The notes beneath the pieces were generated by a model, which worked only from the letters and a program-made list of their open reading frames with translations, was not told where the DNA came from and ran no database searches. This document shows positions 1 to 6,245 of a stretch of DNA of 6,245 nucleotides, piece by piece (position 1 is the stretch's first letter; the number at the start of each line of letters is the position of its first letter). The translations under genes were made by a program, and so were the position numbers. Source of the stretch: Methanobacteriota archaeon. Lineage in GTDB: Archaea > Halobacteriota > Methanomicrobia > Methanomicrobiales > Methanospirillaceae. The stretch spans positions 1-6,245 of the forward strand of contig WRER01000052.1 of assembly GCA_009779205.1 (NCBI GenBank), in the 5' to 3' direction.

Positions 1-668
1 CAATATATGTTGCAAATCGCACGTTTGATCATGCATGCGAGCTTGCAAAGATGATCAATGGAACTGCCGTGAAGATGGATGATCTTGAGCGGTACCTTGG
101 CCTTTCTGATGTTGTTATTTGTTGCACGGCAGCTCCTCATTTTGTTCTGCATGAATCTGATGTCCGTGCTGCTCTTTCACATTGTCAATGGCCACTGGAT
201 AAAACTGCTCGCCACATTGTGATGATTGATCTTGCACAACCAAGAGATATTGATCCAGCCATTGCAACGATTCCTGGTGTTGCACTCTTTACCATTGATG
301 ATCTTGCAGATATCAATGATGCTGCAACGCTCCGGCGCAGAGAGCAGGCTCAAGTCGCAAAGGTGATTATTGAAGAAGAGCTCTCTGAATTTATCAGGCA
401 TTATAATCAACGTTCAGTTGAACGTGAGATAGGTTCTTTATATCAATGGGCTGAGGCGATTCGAAGCCGAGAAGTTGCTCGTGCAGTAGCCAAACTCCCG
501 CCTTCCCTTAGTGAGTTGGAACACAATAAAACAGCCCGTATCATTGAAGATATGTCTCATGCACTTGTGAAAAAAATGTTGTCAGATCTCACATGCAGAG
601 TAAAAGAAGCCGCTGCAAGTGGTGACGATAGTTGTGTTCATCTTCTTTCAGGACTCATGTCTGAATGA
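1..668 (+). CDS. hemA: Glutamyl-tRNA reductase, C-terminal half (5' end outside window)
   Basis: This enzyme reduces glutamyl-tRNA(Glu) with NADPH to glutamate-1-semialdehyde, the first step of C5 tetrapyrrole synthesis in the cytoplasm. The reading frame is open from the left edge (first full codon at position 3), so the first ATG at 51 is internal. The 221 visible residues cover about half of a usual ~400-430 aa protein; the N-terminal catalytic domain with its active-site Cys lies outside. Numbering visible residues from the codon at 3: 2-7 (YVANRT) matches the NADPH-domain VANRT motif, 35-45 (SDVVICCTAAP) continues that domain, and 75-85 (IDLAQPRDIDP) is the family's IDIAVPRDVDP-like signature. 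The rest is helical dimerisation domain, with the conserved HNKT...SHALVKKML stretch at 174-193. The gene ends in a single TGA and faces the convergent cbiA-family gene, also a tetrapyrrole gene. I see no frameshift. The family call is secure. Confidence 0.95.
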   Translation, partial: IYVANRTFDHACELAKMINGTAVKMDDLERYLGLSDVVICCTAAPHFVLHESDVRAALSHCQWPLDKTARHIVMIDLAQPRDIDPAIATIPGVALFTIDDLADINDAATLRRREQAQVAKVIIEEELSEFIRHYNQRSVEREIGSLYQWAEAIRSREVARAVAKLPPSLSELEHNKTARIIEDMSHALVKKMLSDLTCRVKEAAASGDDSCVHLLSGLMSE

Positions 669-690
669 ACAACCTATTGTTACTATAAAG

Positions 691-703
691 CAACAAAAAC
701 AAA
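691..703 (-). terminator. T-rich putative archaeal terminator of the cbiA-family gene
   Basis: Read on the minus strand this is TTTGTTTTTGTTG, starting about 31 bases after the TAA stop of the minus-strand gene. Archaeal RNA polymerase commonly terminates at T-rich stretches without a stable hairpin. A weak 5-bp inverted repeat (677-681 with 692-696) overlaps it but is too short to rely on. Assigned from composition and position only. Confidence 0.4.
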
Positions 704-726
704 TGGCGACAGGTTGTACATTGTCC

Positions 727-746
727 ATTTACTTTTACTTCTTACT
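727..746 (+). terminator. T-rich putative archaeal terminator of hemA
   Basis: On the plus strand this pyrimidine/T-rich stretch (ATTTACTTTTACTTCTTACT) lies about 60 bases past the hemA stop and runs into the 3' end of the convergent gene. A 7-bp inverted repeat, ACAACCT at 669-675 with AGGTTGT at 711-717, lies between the hemA stop and the tract, but its 35-base loop makes a functional hairpin doubtful. Placement is inferred from T-richness and the convergent layout. Confidence 0.35.
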
Positions 747-2078
747 CTGTTCTATTGCCGCAACCAGTGACTGTGCAAGCACTGGCGTCAGATACAGATG
801 TGTATAATAGCCCATCACAGAATCAACATATAATCCATCCTTTCCATCGCAGATCCCTTTTCCACGTGAGAGCGTATATGCAAACCGTGCATCAAATCCA
901 GGATCAAAATTCATTCGTGAGTAATGATATTCATGTCCAAGAATTTCTTTTCCGTGTGGGAAGACTGTTCCTCCCGTAACTTCCCCTTTTACATATCCAA
1001 GCCCAACAAATTTTTTCTCCATCTCACATGATCCCGCAAGGAGATTCGCAACAGGAACGGTTCTTCCATCAATGGTAATTGATTCAGAAAGCCACATCAG
1101 CCCTCCACACTCACCAAGAACTATCTTTCCATCATCAACAGAACGGTGAAGTGCATCGATACAAGGAGCATTTGTTAAAGCGTCCAGATGCAGCTCCGGG
1201 TATCCGCCACCAAAATAATATGCATCAGCCTCAGGGAGTGAATCAGTCATCGGTGAGAAAAACACCAGTTCTGCACCAGAACTCCGAAGTATATCGAAAT
1301 TATCATCATAATAAAAACAAAAAGCTGCATCAAGTGCAACTCCAATCGTTACTCTCTTTTGATCACATCGTGAGAGAGGCTGTGCATATACCGGTTTTAT
1401 CTGCTGTGCACAAGCAATCAGACCATCAACATCACAACACTCCTCAATAACCGTTCCATATCGTTGCATTCGGTCATCCTCTGTGGCCATTACAAGACCA
1501 AGATGCCTGCTGTCAACAGCCAGATCTTCACGTCGTGGAATCCAGCCATAGCAGACCTTCTGCGCACCAAAACGAATCATCTGTTCATGACGTTCAGAAC
1601 CACCCATTGTACAGATGAAACCTTCAACACGCACTGCAGGATCAAATGACGAAAAACCCTGCACCATTGCATGTACGCTTCGTGACATCCCTCGAGCCTG
1701 CACGACCAACACAACCGGTGCATTAAGGATGCGGGAAACATGAGCTGTACTTGAAAAATCACCGCCATCAGCTCCATCAAACAGGCCCATTACCCCTTCA
1801 ATAACTGCAATATCTGCACCCTCTGATGCCCGGACAAATGTATCAATAACACCAGACTCCCCCATCATAAATGGATCAAGATTTCGCACAGAACGTTTGC
1901 TACTCATTCGATGATGTGAAGGATCTATATAATCAGGACCTACCTTAAACGCCTGAACAACGAGCCCACGAGCACAAAGTGCAGAAATCAACCCACTTGC
2001 AACCGTCGTTTTTCCACATCCACTGCCGGTACCTGCAATAACAATTCTTGGAACAGCGCACTCAATCACAGAACACAT
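735..2078 (-). CDS. cbiA: Cobyrinate / Ni-sirohydrochlorin a,c-diamide synthase (CbiA/CfbB family)
   Basis: A cytoplasmic ATP- and glutamine-dependent amidotransferase that converts the a and c acetate side chains of cobyrinate (cobalamin route) or Ni-sirohydrochlorin (F430 route) to amides. At 447 aa it is full length for the family. The N-terminal domain has a P-loop GTGSGCGKTT (16-25), FKVGPDYIDP (44-53), RNLD (65-68) and EGVMGLFDG (94-102). The C-terminal class I glutamine amidotransferase domain has the nucleophile in GECGG (Cys324), GHEYHYS around His382, and YTHLYL with catalytic-type His427. These positions fit well-studied CbiA proteins. The ATG at 2078 puts the P-loop at the usual distance from the N-terminus; no strong ribosome binding site precedes it. 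KVGPDYID and GVMGLFDG look more like classical CbiA than the CfbB forms I recall (ALDYIDP, GVRGLYEG), but one enzyme can serve both routes in methanogens. The family is certain; the substrate is not. Confidence 0.92.
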   Translation of the reverse strand: MCSVIECAVPRIVIAGTGSGCGKTTVASGLISALCARGLVVQAFKVGPDYIDPSHHRMSSKRSVRNLDPFMMGESGVIDTFVRASEGADIAVIEGVMGLFDGADGGDFSSTAHVSRILNAPVVLVVQARGMSRSVHAMVQGFSSFDPAVRVEGFICTMGGSERHEQMIRFGAQKVCYGWIPRREDLAVDSRHLGLVMATEDDRMQRYGTVIEECCDVDGLIACAQQIKPVYAQPLSRCDQKRVTIGVALDAAFCFYYDDNFDILRSSGAELVFFSPMTDSLPEADAYYFGGGYPELHLDALTNAPCIDALHRSVDDGKIVLGECGGLMWLSESITIDGRTVPVANLLAGSCEMEKKFVGLGYVKGEVTGGTVFPHGKEILGHEYHYSRMNFDPGFDARFAYTLSRGKGICDGKDGLYVDSVMGYYTHLYLTPVLAQSLVAAIEQSKK

Positions 2079-2154
2079 TTTGTTTTATTCCATATCATCT
2101 TGTCTAGGACACAGTCAAACATTATACTCATCACGTCGTATATGTACCTACGAA
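2079..2154. promoter_or_regulatory. Divergent promoter region between cbiA-family gene and rpap-like gene
   Basis: This 76-bp gap separates two outward-facing genes and must hold both promoters. On the plus strand ATTATACT (2121-2128) is TATA-like and begins 34 bases before the ATG at 2155. With the usual archaeal spacing of about 25 bases, this implies a leaderless or very short-leader transcript, consistent with no Shine-Dalgarno site before 2155. A second A/T-rich candidate, GTATATGTA, lies at 2139-2147. On the minus strand AGTATAAT covers the same central bases (2122-2129), so the two promoters may share or overlap the TATA region. I see no cobalamin riboswitch-like structure, and the gap is too short for one. 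Confidence 0.5.
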
Positions 2155-3039
2155 ATGACATCCTCCAAACCTCAGTTCACACCTTCTCTTGCTCCCTATA
2201 CTCGTATATTCGCGTTTGAGATGCAACAAAGCGATCTCATCATAGCACCACACAGTAAAGACCATCAAGCATCCCTCATCACCCCATCTGGAGCTGCCCT
2301 TCTCTCATTCTACTTCTGCGGAGCGGTCACCGAGATGACGAACCCTGGAGGAAGAAACCCATCAATTCGGATCGCAGATCCAACCGGAGGCATTACATTC
2401 CTTATAAAACCAAAAAATAAAGAAGTCCTTTCCTTTTTGGAACGGATAACTCCTCCCATATTTGTAGCTGCTCTCGCTCATATCGAAAGGGGAGATAAGC
2501 ATATCAAAAAGCATCATGATGCCGGCGAGCAACATGCAAACTTCCATTGCATTATCGACACGCTCGCCGAGATCTCGCGAAGAGAACGGGACAATTGGAT
2601 CATCGAAACAGCAAACCTGACCATGGCACGGGTAGAAACGATGTATCACCACCTTGCAGGCACTACTGCTCCTATCGAAAAAGCACCAGATATGGAAAAA
2701 CTTCTCGTGTACATGGATCCGGCCAGATCCAAAAATCACTACCAAACAAGTGTAAAACAACTCCGGGTACTTGCCCTCATGGCTGATAATGCCCTTGAAC
2801 AAGTCAAACCAATCATTCAAGATGTATCTGAAGATAATCCAATGGCAGATCATTCAAGCACGGTCTTATCCCTCATACAGGAACACTCAGGGCCAAGAGG
2901 CGTTGAGATAATCACTCTTGCAGCCGTTGCACAAAAACAACACCAGATATCAGAAGCAACACTTCTTGAAACCATCAAAACCCTCATCAATGAAGATGAG
3001 ATCTATCAGCCATCATCAGGATCTGTAAAAATCCTGTAA
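2155..3039 (+). CDS. RPA-associated protein, COG3390-like (OB-fold plus C-terminal winged helix)
   Basis: This resembles the Rpap (COG3390) family, known in haloarchaea as the partner encoded beside replication protein A, so a role in single-stranded DNA metabolism is likely. From ATG 2155 it is 294 aa. The N-terminal part reads as an OB-fold: YTRIFAFEM (15-23), TPSG (43-46), GAVTE (56-60) and RIADPTG (72-78), followed by a middle region that includes FLERITPPIFVA. The last ~60 residues look like an RPA32C-type winged helix ending in DEIYQPSSGSVKIL, comparable to the GEIYEP..G.I+ ending of the family. The frame stays open up to a TTG at 2080, only 1 bp from the divergent gene, but that start leaves no room for a promoter and adds 25 residues the family does not need. 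ATG 2221 would cut the YTRIFAFE strand. The gene ends in tandem stops TAA-TAG (3037-3042), 20 bp before the phosphoesterase. No RPA large subunit lies next to it. Confidence 0.78.
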   Translation: MTSSKPQFTPSLAPYTRIFAFEMQQSDLIIAPHSKDHQASLITPSGAALLSFYFCGAVTEMTNPGGRNPSIRIADPTGGITFLIKPKNKEVLSFLERITPPIFVAALAHIERGDKHIKKHHDAGEQHANFHCIIDTLAEISRRERDNWIIETANLTMARVETMYHHLAGTTAPIEKAPDMEKLLVYMDPARSKNHYQTSVKQLRVLALMADNALEQVKPIIQDVSEDNPMADHSSTVLSLIQEHSGPRGVEIITLAAVAQKQHQISEATLLETIKTLINEDEIYQPSSGSVKIL

Positions 3040-3059
3040 TAGTATACCGATTCGCTCCC

Positions 3060-3929
3060 ATGAATATCTCTTTTCCTGCGACAGCCTGTGACGATATCAC
3101 CACACCATCTCTCCTTATCCAGGATACAAAACTGCGCCTTATCATCGCTGATCTCCACTTTGGTATTGAATCTGAGCTCAACAGCAAAGGAATTTACATA
3201 CAAAGCCAGGCCATAGAACGAAAGAACAGGCTCATTGATCTTATCAAACGAACGAGACCTGAGCACCTCATTATCCTTGGAGATGTTAAACATCGAGTTC
3301 CAGGAACATCACGACAGGAATTTCGAGAAATCCCATTTCTTCTCGAAGACCTCAGAAAACATGTTCCAATCACGATCTGCCTTGGAAACCATGACCCAGG
3401 ACTTGAACAGTTCCTTCATCCTCATGAGATCGCTCCTTCATCCGGCATTACGATAGATGGGACATCCTATATGCATGGGCATACACGGCCAGCGCCTGAA
3501 CTTGCAGGAACACTCATCATCTGCGGCCATCACCATCCAACAGCAGGACTCTACGATGGTATTGGAATCGGATTTCGCACGCCCTGCTTTGTACTTGCAA
3601 AACTCAATGAACATATCTGGAAGCCAGAAAAAGACACTCAAACAGGAAAAAAAGCACAGAAAAAAAATCAGGGAGCATTGCAAGATCAGCAGGAGGAAGA
3701 TGACCTCTCTCATGCCACCACTTCAGAACACACTCATGATACTCGCGTTCTTCTCGTGCCTGCATGGAATGAATGTGTAGGATATGACCTTCGCCGGACA
3801 CTCCTTCAACCATTCTCTCCGATATCACGTGCAATAGAAAGAGAAACTGCTGAAGTCCTGCTTATTGATGGCAGTTATGCAGGTGACCTGCAACGTATGA
3901 TCACCTCGGGTAAGGAGTCATCACCATGA
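3060..3929 (+). CDS. ICC-like metallophosphoesterase (COG1407; RPA-associated phosphoesterase / PdeM-like)
   Basis: A calcineurin-type metallophosphoesterase of 289 aa, expected to bind two divalent metals and cleave phosphoester bonds in nucleic acids. All metal-site motifs are visible: ADLHFG (Asp31, His33), GDVKH (Asp75, Lys77, His78), GNHDPG (Asn110, His111), HGH (139-141) and GHHHP (156-160). The GDVKH form is typical of COG1407. After the core, residues 188-227 form a charged, Gln/Lys/Glu/His-rich low-complexity insert, then a short conserved-looking tail begins with VPAWNECVG (233-241), where related proteins usually have PAF. No in-frame start lies between the upstream stop region and ATG 3060. 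No Shine-Dalgarno site precedes it, so translation may depend on the upstream gene 20 bp away. Its stop overlaps the helicase start. In haloarchaea this family is called Rpe and sits with rpa/rpap; in bacteria PdeM sits with an Lhr helicase. The precise substrate is unknown. Confidence 0.88.
   Translation: MNISFPATACDDITTPSLLIQDTKLRLIIADLHFGIESELNSKGIYIQSQAIERKNRLIDLIKRTRPEHLIILGDVKHRVPGTSRQEFREIPFLLEDLRKHVPITICLGNHDPGLEQFLHPHEIAPSSGITIDGTSYMHGHTRPAPELAGTLIICGHHHPTAGLYDGIGIGFRTPCFVLAKLNEHIWKPEKDTQTGKKAQKKNQGALQDQQEEDDLSHATTSEHTHDTRVLLVPAWNECVGYDLRRTLLQPFSPISRAIERETAEVLLIDGSYAGDLQRMITSGKESSP
3621..3740 (+). other. Low-complexity charged insert with poly-A runs inside the phosphoesterase gene
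   Basis: This encodes residues 188-227 of the phosphoesterase, a hydrophilic segment rich in Lys, Gln, Glu, Asp, Thr and His without an obvious fold, between the catalytic core and the C-terminal tail. The DNA holds two adenine runs, seven A at 3647-3653 and eight A at 3660-3667, followed by an AGGAGGA sequence near 3690 that resembles a ribosome binding site. It looks like a flexible linker or lineage-specific insertion. Confidence 0.6.
3911..3917 (+). promoter_or_regulatory. Ribosome binding site of the Lhr helicase gene
   Basis: TAAGGAG lies 8 bases before ATG 3926, inside the last codons of the phosphoesterase gene. It is the clearest Shine-Dalgarno site in the window and supports ATG 3926 over the adjacent in-frame ATG at 3929. 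With the 4-bp ATGA overlap (3926-3929), it suggests re-initiation or coupled translation of the two genes. Confidence 0.75.
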
Positions 3930-6245
3930 TGTACCCAGGGCTCCACCCAAAAATCGTTGAAACCATACAAAAACGCGGATTTACTGAATTTTCAGAGATA
4001 CAGGAAAAAGCAATCACTCCCATTCTCAAAGGACAGCATATTCTCATCATTGCTCCAACTGGAACCGGAAAGACTGAGACAGCCATGATCCCGGTCTTTA
4101 ACCATATGCTGTCTGGTACAGGATCAGGGTTTACCACGCTATACATCACTCCGCTTCGAGCACTGAATCGTGACATTCAAAAAAGAATGGAGTGGTGGTG
4201 CCATGAACTCGGTCTTACTATCGGTGTTCGGCATGGTGACACAACACAGCATGAACGAAGAAAACAAACCCTCCACCCTCCGGATCTCCTCATTACAACT
4301 CCTGAGACCATTCAAGCCATGTTCATGGGTTCAGTGCTTCGAAAACATCTCAAAAACGTGCAATATATTGTTATTGATGAGATCCATGACCTTGCCGGAA
4401 CGAAACGAGGATCTCAGCTCGTAGTAGCACTTGAACGCATTGCATATTATGCAGGAGAGTTTCAGCGTATCGGTCTCTCTGCAACCGTTGGAAATCCAAA
4501 AGAGATCGCAACGTACCTCTGTCCATCAAAACCAGTCTCTATTGTCGAAGTAACTGCATTCAAACAGATTGCACTCAACTTTATTATTACCGGTGAACAG
4601 TTTGATCAGCAGGTTGCAGTTGTTGAAACATGTATTGAAAATGAGCCTTCATCACTCCTTTTCGTTAATACGAGATTTACCGCGGAAGCACTCGGACACG
4701 CCCTTATCAAACTGGATCACCTCCACAAAAAGAGAAGCAAAGAAGATGAAGATCTTGTTGCAGTAGATGTTCACCATGGTTCACTCTCTCGTGAGATCAG
4801 AATTGAAGCAGAAGAGCGATTCAAGGCAGGAAAAATAAAATGCCTCATCTGTACCTCATCGATGGAACTCGGCATAGATATTGGGCATGTTGATCATGTA
4901 TTTCAGTTTGGATCCCCACGTGAAGTACATCGGATGGTACAACGTGTCGGACGTGCAGGTCATCACATCGGGCGCATCTCACATGGAACAATTATCGCAA
5001 CAGGATTTGACGACCTCCTGGAATCACTTGTCATCGGCAGAAAAGTGCATGCCGGTGAGATCGAAACCATCATACCGATCACCTTTGCAGGAGATGTCCT
5101 GGCAAATCAGATAGCAGCTATGGTTGTAGAACATGGAGAGATCCCTCTGCAGACCGCTGTTGATATCATCAAACGTTCTTCTGCATTTTACGGAGATGAT
5201 GCAGCAACACTCACCGCTTCAGTCATTGCCCAGATGGAGAAACAGTACCTTGTTCGCCGTGAAGGAGATCTTCTCATAAAAACAGGACGAGCACGAAGAT
5301 ATCTCACCGGAAACCTCTCAATGATCCCAGATGAACGCAAATTTCCAGTCATTGACATCGTCTCACGAAATCTCGTTGGTTCTCTTGATGAATCGTTTGT
5401 CCTTACATATCTGCATACTGGAGCCGTATTCATTGCACGTGGTCGGCTCTGGCGCATCTTGGAGATGGAAGAAGGAGTGATTCGTGTCGAACCTGCAAAA
5501 AATGCACAGGGAGATCCTCCTGCATGGGAGGGGGAACAGATCCCTGTTCCATTTGCGGTTGCACAGGAAGTTGGGAGACTCCGGAGAACCCAAGATATTG
5601 CAGCATACACCGACAGTGAGATCTGCATCAGATATGCAACCGGATATTTTGCAATGCTTGATGCAAATCACACAAAAATACCAACAGATACCCTGATAAC
5701 ACTTGAAAAAAGTCAGGATGGTATTGTAATCAATCTTTGTGGCGGTCATCAAACAAATGAAGCGATCGGGAGAGTTCTGTCTGTCTTGCTGTCTGCACGG
5801 TTTGGATCTACTATCGGTATGGAAATCGATGCATATCGAATATTACTGCATGTTCCAAGTGAAATCACGGTAAAAACAATCACCGAGCTCTTCCAGACAA
5901 CAGATCCCTGTCATATCAGTGGTATTCTAAAACTCGCCTTAAAGAGAACTTCTCTCTTTCGCTGGAAGCTCGTGCAGGTTGCAAAAAAATTCGGAGCGAT
6001 TGATCCGAGTGCTGATTATGAACGCCTGAGCATACATAAACTCTCTGAACTTTTTTCCATGCCTGCAATCCAGGATGAGACATATCGTGAATTATTCTCA
6101 CGATACATGGACGTTTCACATGCAGAGGAGATCTTTTCAAAAGTACAGGGTGAAGAGATCGGCATTGTACAGGGACCGCCAAGCATGATCGGTGCTGCCG
6201 GACTCTTTTCATCACGAGATCAGGTGCCTCCTCCAACAGCAGATC
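3926..6245 (+). CDS. lhr: Lhr-type superfamily 2 DNA/RNA helicase (3' end outside window)
   Basis: A large ATP-dependent 3'-5' helicase of the Lhr family, which unwinds branched DNA and RNA:DNA hybrids. I read 773 codons without a stop from ATG 3926 to the right edge; archaeal Lhr proteins are roughly 850-950 aa, so only the C-terminus is missing. Motifs in order: Q motif Phe19...Gln26; Walker A APTGTGKT (43-50, Lys49); TPLRALNRDI; TTPET; DEIH (151-154); SAT (185-187); LLFVNTR; HHGSLSRE; CTSSMELGIDIG with Asp318; QRVGRAGHH (339-347). HHGSLSRE and the RAGHH form of motif VI mark Lhr rather than Hel308 or RecQ. The region after about residue 400 fits the Lhr winged-helix and beta-barrel core, with a Trp at 509 (GRLWRI). 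The start overlaps the phosphoesterase stop as ATGA and has a good ribosome binding site. Whether it is the Lhr1 or Lhr2 subtype cannot be decided without the C-terminus and a tree. Confidence 0.95.
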   Translation, partial: MMYPGLHPKIVETIQKRGFTEFSEIQEKAITPILKGQHILIIAPTGTGKTETAMIPVFNHMLSGTGSGFTTLYITPLRALNRDIQKRMEWWCHELGLTIGVRHGDTTQHERRKQTLHPPDLLITTPETIQAMFMGSVLRKHLKNVQYIVIDEIHDLAGTKRGSQLVVALERIAYYAGEFQRIGLSATVGNPKEIATYLCPSKPVSIVEVTAFKQIALNFIITGEQFDQQVAVVETCIENEPSSLLFVNTRFTAEALGHALIKLDHLHKKRSKEDEDLVAVDVHHGSLSREIRIEAEERFKAGKIKCLICTSSMELGIDIGHVDHVFQFGSPREVHRMVQRVGRAGHHIGRISHGTIIATGFDDLLESLVIGRKVHAGEIETIIPITFAGDVLANQIAAMVVEHGEIPLQTAVDIIKRSSAFYGDDAATLTASVIAQMEKQYLVRREGDLLIKTGRARRYLTGNLSMIPDERKFPVIDIVSRNLVGSLDESFVLTYLHTGAVFIARGRLWRILEMEEGVIRVEPAKNAQGDPPAWEGEQIPVPFAVAQEVGRLRRTQDIAAYTDSEICIRYATGYFAMLDANHTKIPTDTLITLEKSQDGIVINLCGGHQTNEAIGRVLSVLLSARFGSTIGMEIDAYRILLHVPSEITVKTITELFQTTDPCHISGILKLALKRTSLFRWKLVQVAKKFGAIDPSADYERLSIHKLSELFSMPAIQDETYRELFSRYMDVSHAEEIFSKVQGEEIGIVQGPPSMIGAAGLFSSRDQVPPPTAD

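Noticed and set aside
669..717. 7-bp inverted repeat (ACAACCT/AGGTTGT) as a hairpin terminator
   Set aside because: The 35-base loop and A/T-rich stem make it unstable and no T run follows directly; T-rich termination is the simpler reading.
1079..1450. A 123-codon plus-strand open frame
   Set aside because: It is antisense to the cbiA-family gene. Its His/Gln-rich composition is what the complement of that coding sequence gives, and it has no recognisable domain.
2079..2154. Cobalamin riboswitch upstream of the cbiA-family gene
   Set aside because: The gap is only 76 bp and shows no B12-box-like sequence; a cobalamin riboswitch needs far more space.
2362..2853. A 163-codon minus-strand open frame
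   Set aside because: It lies entirely antisense to the Rpap-like gene. Its translation is rich in Cys, Phe and Trp, shows no family motif, and has no promoter or ribosome binding site.
3457..3780. A 107-codon plus-strand frame inside the phosphoesterase gene
   Set aside because: It is an out-of-frame overlap with a gene that has every metal-binding motif intact; the apparent Lys-rich stretch comes from the A-rich insert.
5188..5752. Two minus-strand open frames of 146 and 129 codons
   Set aside because: Both are antisense to the helicase, overlap each other in different frames and have biased compositions (Arg/Ser-rich and Cys/Ile-rich) typical of shadow frames.
5916..6236. A 106-codon minus-strand open frame
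   Set aside because: Antisense to the helicase frame, which stays open and motif-consistent here; no supporting signals.

Overview
The window looks like a piece of an archaeal chromosome, most likely from a methanogen of the Methanomicrobiales (Methanospirillum-like). This rests on the gene families and their order, the moderate base composition, weak or absent Shine-Dalgarno sites on most genes, and a TATA-like element just upstream of a gene start. The order and genus are inference from family knowledge; no database was searched.

Layout. (1) Positions 1-668, plus strand: the C-terminal half of glutamyl-tRNA reductase (HemA), the first committed enzyme of C5-pathway tetrapyrrole synthesis, cut by the window edge. 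(2) Positions 735-2078, minus strand: a complete CbiA/CfbB-family a,c-diamide synthase, convergent with hemA. It acts later in tetrapyrrole synthesis, towards cobalamin or coenzyme F430. The 66-bp gap between them has T-rich stretches in both directions that could serve as archaeal terminators. (3) Positions 2079-2154: a compact divergent promoter region. (4) Positions 2155-6245, plus strand: a tight three-gene DNA-metabolism cluster. It encodes an RPA-associated protein (COG3390 type, OB-fold plus C-terminal winged helix), an ICC-like calcineurin-type phosphoesterase (COG1407 type), and a large Lhr-type superfamily 2 helicase that runs off the right edge with 773 codons visible.

How the genes work together. 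The left half is tetrapyrrole supply: HemA makes the glutamate semialdehyde that feeds all tetrapyrroles, and the CbiA-family enzyme amidates the a and c side chains of a corrin or nickel precursor. The right half is probably one transcription unit. The first two genes are 20 bp apart. The last two overlap by 4 bp (ATGA), with a good ribosome binding site inside the end of the phosphoesterase gene. By analogy with haloarchaeal rpa-rpap-rpe operons and with bacterial clusters that pair an Lhr helicase with a COG1407 phosphoesterase (PdeM), I infer a nucleic-acid repair or processing module made of a single-strand-binding accessory factor, a nuclease/phosphoesterase and a 3'-5' helicase. No RPA large subunit gene is visible beside it. 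I saw no RNA genes, CRISPR arrays, insertion sequences or phage genes.
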